A DNA stretch of 14,441 nt from Holophagaceae bacterium UBA692 (GCA_002297665.1 DBMS01000149.1:414-14854), one strand, 5' to 3'; counted from the stretch's first letter, positions 5,753 through 13,501 are shown. Notes: generated by a model not told the origin, from the letters alone. Made by a program: numbers and translations.

Positions 5753-6972
5753 ACCCGCTTCATCCGTTTCAGGAACGCCGGGTCGATGTCGGCGCCCAGC
5801 CCGGGCTTCTCCGGCAGGGTGACGACGCCGTTGCGCACGGTCATGCCGTCCACGACCGGATCATCCCCGAATTCCAGGAAGGCGTCGAGATCGGCGAACG
5901 TTATGTTCTGCCGTGCCGCGTGCACGTGGGCCGCGGCGGTCAGGCCCAGGCGGCTTTCGGCCATGCACCCCACCATGCAGGGGATGCCCGCGGCCTCCGC
6001 GATCCACGAAATCCGGAGCGCGTTGCTGATGCCGCCTGATTTCATGAGCTTGATGTTGAAGTAGTCGCACGCCTGGGCGCGGATCAGCGCGAGGGCGTCG
6101 TGGGGGGAGAAGAGGGCCTCGTCCGCCATGATCGGGATCGGGCTCGCGTCGCGCACGTGGCGCAGGCCCTCCAGGTCCGAAGCCGCCAGGGGCTGCTCGC
6201 AGCACTGGATGTTGAATTTCTCCATGCGCCGCAGGGCCTGCACGGCCTGGGGGACGGAATATCCCTGGTTGGCGTCCACGCGGAGGGTGCAGCCGTAGCC
6301 CACGGCGTCCCGGATGGCCTGGAGCCTGGCGACGTCCGCGTCCGGTTCCGTGCCCAGCTTGACCTTGTGGATCCGGTAGCCCTTGGCTAGGTGGTCGCGC
6401 ACCTCCTGCGCCATCTTCTCCGGGGTGCCCAGGCCCGTGGTCCAATCGGTCTCGAAGGACGTCTTGTCCCCGCCCAGCAGCCGGAACAGGGGGAGCCCCG
6501 CGGCCTTGCCCAGCAGGTCGTGGAGAGCCATGTCGAAGGCCGCGATGATGCTCGGGTTCGAATGGAGGTAGCCGCCGAACACCTTCTGGGCGCCCTCGAT
6601 GGCCAGGGGGTCCCGGCCTTTGAGCAGGTCCCGCAGGTGGCGGGCCACATCGAGGTTGGTGGCCTGGTTGTCGCCCGTGACCGACTGGAGGGGGCTGGAC
6701 TCGCCCAGGCCCACCAGCCCGGAATCCGTGAGGATCCGCACCAGGACCCCCTGGGTGCCCTCGATGACGTCAAAGGCGATCTTGAAGGGCTGGATGAACT
6801 TCAGGTCGAAACAGTAGACTTCCACGTCCCTGATCTTCATCCGCCCCGTGACCTTCCGGGCCTCCGTGAGCGCCCGGGAGGCGGTGGCGGCGGGAAGGGC
6901 CAGGCCGCCGCCGGCCGCGGCCAGGGCCCCTGCGCCCAGGGTCTTCAGGAACTCGTTGCGCGTGAAAGGCAT
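5749..6972 (-). CDS. Exported dipeptide epimerase 1 (enolase superfamily)
   Basis: Enolase-superfamily epimerase that inverts the alpha-carbon of the C-terminal residue of a dipeptide. All active-site elements are visible: K203-V-K205 (the two-base KxK), metal ligands D233, E259 and D284, K308, and D361-L-D363, the DxD that binds the dipeptide amino group. The residue aligned with the Glu-binding Arg24 of Bacillus subtilis Ala-Glu epimerase (PFKTALR) is D68 (PFKIAFD), so an Ala-Glu substrate is unlikely and a cationic C-terminal residue is favoured. The N-terminus TRNEFLK plus a Gly/Ala-rich core (residues 4-30) is a Tat-like signal with only one Arg, so the mature enzyme is probably periplasmic. 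GAGGT five bases before ATG is its ribosome site. It follows the TonB receptor by 21 bases and is coupled to the decarboxylase. It is a clear paralogue of epimerase 2. Confidence 0.9.
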   Translation of the reverse strand: MPFTRNEFLKTLGAGALAAAGGGLALPAATASRALTEARKVTGRMKIRDVEVYCFDLKFIQPFKIAFDVIEGTQGVLVRILTDSGLVGLGESSPLQSVTGDNQATNLDVARHLRDLLKGRDPLAIEGAQKVFGGYLHSNPSIIAAFDMALHDLLGKAAGLPLFRLLGGDKTSFETDWTTGLGTPEKMAQEVRDHLAKGYRIHKVKLGTEPDADVARLQAIRDAVGYGCTLRVDANQGYSVPQAVQALRRMEKFNIQCCEQPLAASDLEGLRHVRDASPIPIMADEALFSPHDALALIRAQACDYFNIKLMKSGGISNALRISWIAEAAGIPCMVGCMAESRLGLTAAAHVHAARQNITFADLDAFLEFGDDPVVDGMTVRNGVVTLPEKPGLGADIDPAFLKRMKRV

Positions 6973-6993
6973 GTCATACCTCGAAAAGGGGAC

Positions 6994-9942
6994 TCAGAAC
7001 TGGACCTTCACACCCAGGGTGTAGCGCCGGCCCTGGACCCAGGCTCTCGGCTGCTCGAGCTTCGGGTCGGGGGCGCCCGGATCGCCGGTGAAGCCCAGGG
7101 TGGCCGTCTCGTAGACGTACGTGGTCTTCCGGGTGTTGAAGAGGTTGAAGCAATCCACGAAGGGGGTCGCCTTGAGGCCCATGGGCAGGTTCACCTGGTA
7201 GTCCAGGTGCAGGTCGAAATGGGTGATCCAGGGGGTTCGGCCGAACTGGCCCAGGCGCCCATCCACGGGGGAAGCGGCGCCGGCCCCCGTGAAATCGCCG
7301 TGGTTGTCGAAGTGGGTGATGGGCACGCCGCTGGAGGCGTCGCCGTTGAGGCCCACGTTGAGGTCGTTGCCCGCCACCGTGAAGCGGTGCGAGGCCTGGA
7401 GCTTGAAGGCGTGGGTCCTGTCCCCGACGAGGAGGCCCGAGCCGACCATGAAGGCGTTGTTGTAAGCCTGGCCGATGTTCGCGAAGCCCGCGGAAGTGGT
7501 GCTGGGGCTGGCGCTGTAGCTCACCCCCTGGTAGTTGCCGCTCAGGCGGGACCAGGTGTAGCTGAACTGCAGGGCATCGCGGTCGGAGCGCTTCGACAGG
7601 GAGACGTCGACGGACTTGTACTCGTTGTACATTTTCGGATAGAGCGTGTCGTTGACCGTGATCTTCTGGCCGCTGTTCAGGCTGCTGGGATCCGTGCGGG
7701 CCGTCCAGGAAGCCGTCGGTCCGGGATTCCAGAGGATGCCCTGGCCGGGCCACTGGACGGGGCTTCCGCCGATGAAGGCGCTGGCGACCCCGGAATCGTA
7801 GTAGTTGCCCGCCGCGTCGGCCAGGGCCGAGATCTCGATGGGGTCCGTGAGCTTGCGGTACTTGGCGTGCAGGCCCAGCCACCAGCCCCGGGACAGATCC
7901 TTGTCGAAGCCGAGGATCCACTCCGTGCGCTTGGGCAGCTTGATGCCGTCCGCGACGGGGGCCGACTTGGTCTGGCCGCTGGAGTCCTGCATGAGATCGT
8001 AGCCATTGGGATCGAGGATGACCGGCTGGCCGTTGTTGTACGCGAAGGCGGTGCTCGGCCCGAAGTACCCGTAGATGCGCTGGGTGAAGGTCTGGTCCCC
8101 CCCGAGGGCCACGGCGATGAAGCTCGGCATGGCCTCGTAGTACACGGCATAGCTCGCGGAGATTTTGGTCCTGCCGTCATTGGCCGGATCCCAGGTGAGG
8201 CCGAGCCGCGGCTGGATGTAGTCCTTCCCCTTGAAGGAGAGGATGTCCGGTCCGCCAACCTGCCGGACGCGCTGGGATTCCATGCGGGCCCCGTACATCA
8301 ACCGCAGGCCGGGCATGGCCTCCCAGATGTCCTGGGCATAGAATGCGGAGTACCTCGACTTCCCCGTGGTCTGGCTGTGCAGTTCCACCAGGTCGAGCAT
8401 GGGCCAGTCGTTGGGGAGGATGTAGTACAGGAGCGGGTACCGGCCGTTTTCGCTCAGGGGGCTGAGGGGCCCGGTGGTGGTCTGGCCGTTGTGCACCGTG
8501 GCGTCGATCTGGCTGAATCCGAACTTGAAGGCATGCTGGTTCCACAGCCAGGAGAGATCGATGCGGGCCTGGTTGCTGGTGCTGTCGGTGGGGGCCGTGT
8601 TCACGACGCCCCGGCCGCCGCTGTACCGCGCGACCTTGCCCGCCAGTTCGGGGTGCGTCGCCGCGCCCGGTCCCCCGATGTAGTAGAAGTAGTCCCACAC
8701 CGCCTGGGTGGGCTGGACCGACTCGGCCGCATAGTTGTAGTCCGTGGTTATCTTCACGGAACCCACCTTGGCGGAGAGCAGGAGGCTCGGGGTGAGGGTC
8801 CAGTCGAAGCTCAGGCTGAGGTTGGTCACGGTGTCCCGCTGGTCCAGGCCCTGGTTCAGGGTGCCGCCCCCCTGGTAGATGGGATTCTGGTTGGCCTTGG
8901 TGACGTCGGTGGAGGCCGCGAAGGTGAACTGGATGTCCTGGGTGGCGAACCAGTTGATCTTGCCCAGGGCCTGCAGCCGGTCCAGGGTGGGCCGCCCGCC
9001 CACGAGCCCCGGGTCGTCGTTGGGAAGGGGCCGCTGGCCCTTGGAGGATTCCGAATCCACGCCGGCGAAGTAGAAGAGCTTCTCCTTGATGACCGGCCCG
9101 CCCAGTTCGAACCCGAAGTCGGTGCGGGACCTCGGGGGTTCCTGCTTCACGAATTCGTTGCCCTTGGCCACCGCCTGGCTTCCGCCCGGATCCCAGGTCA
9201 TCCAGGCGCTTCCGCGCGTGGCATTGGTGCCCGACTTCGTCACCACGTTGACCACGCCGCCCAGGGCGGAGTATTCGGGCCGGAAACCGCCGGTCTGAAC
9301 CTCGACCTGCTCGATGAAATCGGGCTTGAGGGCCGAGCTCTGGGTGCCGAACCGGTAGTCGTTGGTGTTCATCCCGTCGATGACGAACTGGTTCTCGGCC
9401 GCGGAGGCGCCGCTGATGTTCACCCCCGAAACCCCCATCACGCCCGGGCTGTAGTCGCTGGAGGAGCCCGGGGCCAGGAGGGCCAGCGAATTGAAGTTGC
9501 GGGTCTTGGGCAGGGAATCGATGGTCTTCCGGTCCAGGTTGAGGCCCTGGGTGGTGCTGGTGAAGTCCACGGTGCCGCCGGTATCGACCACTTCTACGAC
9601 CATCTCCTTCATGACGCCCAGCTTCACGTTGACCGTCTGGTCGTTGTTGGTGACCACGGACAAACGGGTCTGGAACCTCACGAAGCCGGGCTTGGTGACC
9701 TCCAGCAGCCAATCGCCCGGGTTCAGGAGGCCGAAATGGTAGGTCCCGTTGGCCTGGGACACCATGGACCGCCGCACCTGGCTGCTGGAGACCGTCACCA
9801 CCGCCCCGGCCACCGGCGACCCGTCCGGGCCGCGCAGGATCCCCGATATGGCGCCGGTGGTCATGCTCTGGGAAAAGGCCGCCGGACCGGAGGCGGCGAG
9901 GATCAGCGTGAGGATGCCTACCCTGCGGATGGATCGGCTCAT
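6994..9942 (-). CDS. Oar-like TonB-dependent outer membrane receptor
   Basis: Outer-membrane active transporter of 982 residues. A Sec signal peptide ends near residue 25 (AAFSQ/S). Residues 28-110 are a carboxypeptidase-regulatory-like beta sandwich (GAISGILRGPDGSPVAGAVV), the mark of the Oar group. A plug domain follows at about 115-250 (LPKTRNFNSLALLAPG, FVIDGMN, EVQTGGFRPEYSALGGVVNVVTKSG). The rest is a beta-barrel ending in a terminal Phe (TLGVKVQF). Such proteins are very numerous in Acidobacteriota, where they are thought to take up sugars or peptides. AGGAG eight bases before ATG supports the start. It lies between two dipeptide epimerase genes and 21 bases upstream of epimerase 1, so the natural guess is import of a dipeptide or short peptide. 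No canonical TonB box was recognised. Family is firm, cargo is inferred from context. Confidence 0.93.
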   Translation of the reverse strand: MSRSIRRVGILTLILAASGPAAFSQSMTTGAISGILRGPDGSPVAGAVVTVSSSQVRRSMVSQANGTYHFGLLNPGDWLLEVTKPGFVRFQTRLSVVTNNDQTVNVKLGVMKEMVVEVVDTGGTVDFTSTTQGLNLDRKTIDSLPKTRNFNSLALLAPGSSSDYSPGVMGVSGVNISGASAAENQFVIDGMNTNDYRFGTQSSALKPDFIEQVEVQTGGFRPEYSALGGVVNVVTKSGTNATRGSAWMTWDPGGSQAVAKGNEFVKQEPPRSRTDFGFELGGPVIKEKLFYFAGVDSESSKGQRPLPNDDPGLVGGRPTLDRLQALGKINWFATQDIQFTFAASTDVTKANQNPIYQGGGTLNQGLDQRDTVTNLSLSFDWTLTPSLLLSAKVGSVKITTDYNYAAESVQPTQAVWDYFYYIGGPGAATHPELAGKVARYSGGRGVVNTAPTDSTSNQARIDLSWLWNQHAFKFGFSQIDATVHNGQTTTGPLSPLSENGRYPLLYYILPNDWPMLDLVELHSQTTGKSRYSAFYAQDIWEAMPGLRLMYGARMESQRVRQVGGPDILSFKGKDYIQPRLGLTWDPANDGRTKISASYAVYYEAMPSFIAVALGGDQTFTQRIYGYFGPSTAFAYNNGQPVILDPNGYDLMQDSSGQTKSAPVADGIKLPKRTEWILGFDKDLSRGWWLGLHAKYRKLTDPIEISALADAAGNYYDSGVASAFIGGSPVQWPGQGILWNPGPTASWTARTDPSSLNSGQKITVNDTLYPKMYNEYKSVDVSLSKRSDRDALQFSYTWSRLSGNYQGVSYSASPSTTSAGFANIGQAYNNAFMVGSGLLVGDRTHAFKLQASHRFTVAGNDLNVGLNGDASSGVPITHFDNHGDFTGAGAASPVDGRLGQFGRTPWITHFDLHLDYQVNLPMGLKATPFVDCFNLFNTRKTTYVYETATLGFTGDPGAPDPKLEQPRAWVQGRRYTLGVKVQF

Positions 9943-9997
9943 GATCGAGGCTCCTGGAAAGCGTTCGCCGCGGAAACGGCGAGCATGGGGGGGAACA

Positions 9998-10022
9998 TCA
10001 ATTCAAATAGGGGATTGGGTTC
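9998..10022 (-). promoter_or_regulatory. Candidate regulatory motif upstream of the TonB receptor
   Basis: On the coding sense this reads GAACC, AATCCC, CTATT, AATTGA in order over 25 bases. The same four blocks occur in the same order and sense upstream of the serine hydrolase at 11410-11444, over 35 bases. The gene start is 56 bases downstream. It overlaps the left half of the inverted repeat at 10013-10030. No clear -10 box follows. Confidence 0.3.
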
Positions 10023-10030
10023 TACCAATC
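10013..10030. promoter_or_regulatory. Inverted repeat, candidate operator
   Basis: GATTGG, six-base spacer GTTCTA, CCAATC: perfect 6-base arms, 71 bases upstream of the TonB receptor start in the 166-base gap after epimerase 2. Half-sites are centred 12 bases apart, which suits a dimeric regulator better than an AraC-type protein (those usually use direct repeats). No T-run follows on either strand, so it is not an intrinsic terminator. Confidence 0.4.
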
Positions 10031-10108
10031 ATCAGGGGAATCGGGGCCTGCCGCTTGGTGCGCCGCCCGGGTTTTCCTGTGAATTTCATACAACCTGGGG
10101 GACCGGCG

Positions 10109-11341
10109 TCAGCGGACCCGTTCGAGTTGCCGGAGGAAGGCCGGGTCGAGGTCGGCCCCCAGGCCGGGCTGCCCGGGCAGGGTCACGAGGCCCTCCGCGA
10201 CCTGGATGCCGCCGAGGATGGGGTCCACGGAAAAGTCGAAATGGCTGTCGAGGTCGGCCATGGTGACGCCCCGCCGGGCCCCGTGGACATGGGCCGCCGC
10301 CGTGAGGCCCAGGCGGCTTTCCAGCATGCACCCCACCATGCAGGGCACGCCTCCGGCCTCGGCGATCCACGCGATCTTCAGGGCGTTGGTGATGCCTCCG
10401 CACTTCATGAGCTTGATGTTGAAGAAGTCGCAGGCCTCCTCCCTCAGGAGCCGGAGCGCGTCGGCGGGCGAGAAGAGGGACTCGTCGGCCATGAGCGGAA
10501 CCGGGCTGACCGAGCGCAGGTACCGCATGCCCTCCAGGTCCTTCTGGTCCAGCGGCTGTTCACAGCACTGGAGGTCGAACCGCTCCATGTGCTGCAGGGC
10601 ATACCGGGCCTGGGGCACGGTGTAGCCCTGGTTGGCGTCGATGCGCAGGGTCGCCGCGGCGCCCACGGCCTCCCGGATCGCCTGGAGCCGGGCGAGGTCC
10701 GCCGCGGGTTCCTGGCCGAGCTTGACCTTCAGGGTCCTGAAGCCCTGGGCCATGGCCGCCCGGGCGCTCGCGGCCATGGCCTCGGGGGATTCCAGGCCGA
10801 TGGTCAGGTCCGTCTCGAAGGGGGTCGCGTCGCCGCCCAGGAGCCGAAAGACCGGCAGCCCCGCCGCCTTGCCGAGGAGATCCCAAAGGGCCATGTCGAA
10901 GGCGGCGACGATGGCGGGATTCGAGTGGAGATGGACGCCGATGAGCGTGAGGGCGCGCTCGATGGCCAGGGGATCCCTGCCGATGAGCACATCCCGGATC
11001 TGCCGGGCCGCGTGCACCGCCGTCGCCTGGGTGTCGCCCGTCACCCGCAGCAGCGGGCTGGCTTCCCCCAGCCCGGTGAGGCCCGCGTCGGTGCGGATCC
11101 GGATCAGGACCCCCTTGGAGCGGTCGAAGGTCTCGAAGGCGACCGTGAACGGTTCCTTCATTTTCAGTTCGTAGGGGTAGATCTCCACGTCCCGGATCCG
11201 CAGCCGGGCCGCCTGGGCCCGGGCTTCCGGCAGCGCCCCGCCGCCTCCCGCGGCCAGGGCGGGGAGGGACGGCGGGGCCACGGCCCAGGCCATGCTCCCC
11301 ATGCCGAGCATCTTCAGAAACGCCATCCTGGAACAGGTCAT
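10109..11341 (-). CDS. Exported dipeptide epimerase 2 (enolase superfamily)
   Basis: Paralogue of epimerase 1, 410 residues, colinear over the full length. Catalytic and metal residues are all present: K205-V-K207, D235, E261, D286, K310, and the dipeptide-binding D363-L-D365. At the position of the Ala-Glu epimerase Arg24 it has E70 (PFTVAFE), acidic like D68 of epimerase 1, which suggests a cationic C-terminal residue. The N-terminus SRMAFLK followed by a hydrophobic Met/Ala-rich core to PALAA is Tat-like but with one Arg only, so it is predicted to be exported. The open frame continues far upstream. The start at ATG 11341 is chosen because GGAGGG (11348-11353) lies six bases before it and the signal sequence begins there. 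It is the first gene of the receptor locus, divergent from the serine hydrolase. It probably differs from epimerase 1 in dipeptide preference. Confidence 0.9.
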   Translation of the reverse strand: MTCSRMAFLKMLGMGSMAWAVAPPSLPALAAGGGGALPEARAQAARLRIRDVEIYPYELKMKEPFTVAFETFDRSKGVLIRIRTDAGLTGLGEASPLLRVTGDTQATAVHAARQIRDVLIGRDPLAIERALTLIGVHLHSNPAIVAAFDMALWDLLGKAAGLPVFRLLGGDATPFETDLTIGLESPEAMAASARAAMAQGFRTLKVKLGQEPAADLARLQAIREAVGAAATLRIDANQGYTVPQARYALQHMERFDLQCCEQPLDQKDLEGMRYLRSVSPVPLMADESLFSPADALRLLREEACDFFNIKLMKCGGITNALKIAWIAEAGGVPCMVGCMLESRLGLTAAAHVHGARRGVTMADLDSHFDFSVDPILGGIQVAEGLVTLPGQPGLGADLDPAFLRQLERVR

Positions 11342-11347
11342 AGCCAG

Positions 11348-11353
11348 CCCTCC
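11348..11353 (-). promoter_or_regulatory. Ribosome binding site of epimerase 2
   Basis: GGAGGG on the minus strand, six bases before ATG 11341. It decides the start within a much longer open frame. Confidence 0.8.
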
Positions 11354-11409
11354 GCAGGGCACCATGTTCCGGGATGGCCCACCCGTGGCGCTTGGCTGGA
11401 AGTCCTGCG

Positions 11410-11444
11410 GAACCTGTGAAATCCCGCCTATTGGTTGGAATTGA
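11410..11444 (+). promoter_or_regulatory. Candidate regulatory motif upstream of the serine hydrolase
   Basis: GAACC, AATCCC, CTATT, AATTGA in order over 35 bases, 120 bases upstream of ATG 11564. The blocks match those before the TonB receptor (9998-10022, opposite strand, same sense to the gene). A perfect TTGACA (11441-11446) overlaps its end, but no -10 hexamer is found 16-18 bases on. Confidence 0.3.
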
Positions 11445-11520
11445 CATAGGGAGGTGCGATCGGAACCAAGCGGCCGCGTCATAATGTCAGGACAATTCCA
11501 GCCATGAACTCCACCGCGAA

Positions 11521-11550
11521 CCCCGTGAACCGGGGACTGGCCTGATCCCC
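11521..11550 (+). promoter_or_regulatory. Two mutually exclusive short hairpins before the serine hydrolase ribosome site
   Basis: CCCCG-TGAAC-CGGGG (11521-11535) forms one perfect 5-bp stem. GGGGA (11532-11536) can instead pair with TCCCC (11546-11550), right against the AGGGAG ribosome site (11551-11556). A 13-codon open frame (11504-11545, ATG to TGA) runs through the first stem. Similar short stems arise by chance in GC-rich DNA, so this is a candidate only. Confidence 0.25.
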
Positions 11551-11563
11551 AGGGAGATGCCCC

Positions 11564-13501
11564 ATGTCCATTCTTTCCCGTCTTTCCACCTTCCCCGGCC
11601 TGCTCCTGATGGGGTTGGCCGCCCTGCTCGCCCAGGCGGAAACGCCCCGGTCCGCGCCGGCCGCCCCGCCCGCCCTGACCGCCCAGGATGCCCAGGCGTG
11701 GCTGGACGGCCTGCTCAGCTACGGAATCCCGTCCGCGGACGTGGCCGCCGCCGTGGTCACGGTCGTCAAGGACGGCAGGATCCTGGTGAGCCGCGGATAC
11801 GGCTCCGCGGACCTCGCCTCCGGGAAGCCCGTGGATCCCGCCACCACCCTGTTCCGGCCCGGGTCGGTGTCCAAGCTGCTCACCTGGACGGCGGTGATGC
11901 AGCTGGTCGAACAAGGGAAGCTGGACCTGGACAAGGACGTCAACACCTACCTTGACTACCGCATCCCGGACCGGGAAGGCCGCCCCGTCACCCTGCGCAA
12001 CCTCATGACCCACACGGCGGGCTTCGAGGAGTGCATCCGGGGCCTCATCATCCCGGACCAGACCGATTTCACGAGCAACGGCGCGACCCTCAAGCGCTGG
12101 GTCCCCGAACGGGTCTACGCGCCCGGCAAGGTGCCCGCCTATTCCAACTACGGCGCGTCGCTCGCCGGGTACCTGGTGGAGCGGGTGAGCGGCATGCCCT
12201 TCGAGGCGTACGTGGAGAAGCACATCTTCCGCCCCCTCGGCATGGAGCACAGCACCTTCGTCCAGCCCCTGCCGGACCGCCTCAAGGGGCACATGGCCAC
12301 CACCTACGAGCTGGCCTCGGCGCCCCCCAAATACTTCGAACTCATCTCCATGGCTCCGGCCGGAAGCTTGTCCGCATCCGCGGACGACATGGGCCGCTTC
12401 ATGATCGCCCACCTCAACGAAGGCCAATTCAACGACACCCGGATCCTCGGCCCGGCCACGGTGCGCATGATGCACGAATTCGAGCTGGCCTGCACGCCGG
12501 GGGCCCATCCCATGGCCCTGGGCTTCTACCGCCAGGACCGCAACGGGCAGACCATCATCGCCCACGGCGGGGACACGATGTTCTTCCACAGCGAACTGAT
12601 CCTGCTGCCCCGGCAGAAGGTGGGCCTGTACCTGTCCATCGACGGCGTCGGCCAGGACCGCACCGCCTACCGCCTCCGGCAGGCCATCGAGGACGGCTTC
12701 CTCGACCGCTACTTCCCCATGGCCCCGGCCCCCGCGCCCCAGGCGCTGCCCACCGCGCGCGAGCACGGGGCGCTGGTGGCGGGGAACTACTGGTGCAGCC
12801 GGAATCCCAAGAGCAGTTTCCTCTATGCCCTGCGGTTCCTGGGCATGCAGGACTTCAGCCAGGACGCCCAGGGCGACCTGGTGTGGAAGGACCTGCTGAC
12901 GGGCAGGCCCCGGCACTTCCGCGAGGTGGCGCCCTTCGTCTGGCAGGACCTCCAGGGCCAGGACCGGCTGATCTTCGCGGTGGAAGACGGCAAGGTCCAG
13001 CACATGGCCATCGAACCCTACTCTCCGATCATGGTCTTCTTCCCCGCGACCGCCTGGCAGGCCTTCCTTGGCAGCAAGGGGGTGCTGGCCTTCACGCTGG
13101 TTGTGCTCCTCGCCGCCCTGGTGCTTTGGCCCTTGGCGGCCCTGGTCCGCTGGCGGTGCCGGAAGCCGTCCGGTCTCTCCCCCCGGGCCCAGGCCTGGTA
13201 CCGGGCCAGCCGCATCGCGGCGCTCACGAACCTGGGTTGCGCCGGCGGGTTCGCCTACTGGCTCCAGTCCATGGGCGAACACCACCTGGCCTTCGCGGAT
13301 GCCCTCCAGTGGCTGTTCCAGATCCTCGGGCTGGTCTCCGTGGCCGGGGCGGTGGCGGCCATCGGAAATGCGGTCCTCGCATGGAAGGAACCCAGCGGCT
13401 GGTGGCGCAAGATCAACAGCGCCGCCCTGGCGGCGGCCTGCGTCCTGGCTTCGCTGCTCGCCCTGGGCCTGCACCTGCTGAAGCCGGGCCTCAACTACTG
13501 A
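11564..13501 (+). CDS. Periplasmic serine hydrolase (beta-lactamase/D-aminopeptidase family) with C-terminal membrane domain
   Basis: Penicillin-binding-protein-fold serine hydrolase (class C beta-lactamase-like, MEROPS S12 type), 645 residues. A signal peptide or anchor covers 1-25. The catalytic domain spans about 40-385: S101-V-S-K104 (nucleophile and base), Y193-S-N195 (YxN) and H334-G-G336 in place of KTG. A linker domain (about 395-500) leads to four hydrophobic segments near 508-528, 549-567, 580-605 and 618-638. The catalytic part should face the periplasm. HGG instead of KTG is typical of esterase, D-aminopeptidase and peptidase members rather than true beta-lactamases. AGGGAG seven bases before ATG fixes the start. 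It diverges from epimerase 2, so release of a residue from an epimerised dipeptide is an attractive role. That role is inferred from position; an unrelated esterase or cell-wall peptidase remains possible. Confidence 0.88.
   Translation: MSILSRLSTFPGLLLMGLAALLAQAETPRSAPAAPPALTAQDAQAWLDGLLSYGIPSADVAAAVVTVVKDGRILVSRGYGSADLASGKPVDPATTLFRPGSVSKLLTWTAVMQLVEQGKLDLDKDVNTYLDYRIPDREGRPVTLRNLMTHTAGFEECIRGLIIPDQTDFTSNGATLKRWVPERVYAPGKVPAYSNYGASLAGYLVERVSGMPFEAYVEKHIFRPLGMEHSTFVQPLPDRLKGHMATTYELASAPPKYFELISMAPAGSLSASADDMGRFMIAHLNEGQFNDTRILGPATVRMMHEFELACTPGAHPMALGFYRQDRNGQTIIAHGGDTMFFHSELILLPRQKVGLYLSIDGVGQDRTAYRLRQAIEDGFLDRYFPMAPAPAPQALPTAREHGALVAGNYWCSRNPKSSFLYALRFLGMQDFSQDAQGDLVWKDLLTGRPRHFREVAPFVWQDLQGQDRLIFAVEDGKVQHMAIEPYSPIMVFFPATAWQAFLGSKGVLAFTLVVLLAALVLWPLAALVRWRCRKPSGLSPRAQAWYRASRIAALTNLGCAGGFAYWLQSMGEHHLAFADALQWLFQILGLVSVAGAVAAIGNAVLAWKEPSGWWRKINSAALAAACVLASLLALGLHLLKPGLNY

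Noticed and set aside
5749..6972. Calling epimerase 1 an L-Ala-D/L-Glu epimerase (muropeptide recycling)
   Set aside because: The general fold and the DxD fit, but the glutamate-binding Arg is replaced by Asp, and the protein carries an export signal.
6391..10266. A 1291-codon open frame on the plus strand opposite the receptor and epimerase 1 genes
   Set aside because: It is antisense to genes with clear motifs, has low-complexity Gly/Val/Arg-rich content typical of shadow frames in GC-rich DNA, and no ribosome site or domain is visible.
11441..11446. Perfect TTGACA as a -35 box for the serine hydrolase
   Set aside because: No -10-like hexamer is found 16-18 bases downstream. CATAAT at 11480-11485 is too far away to pair with it.
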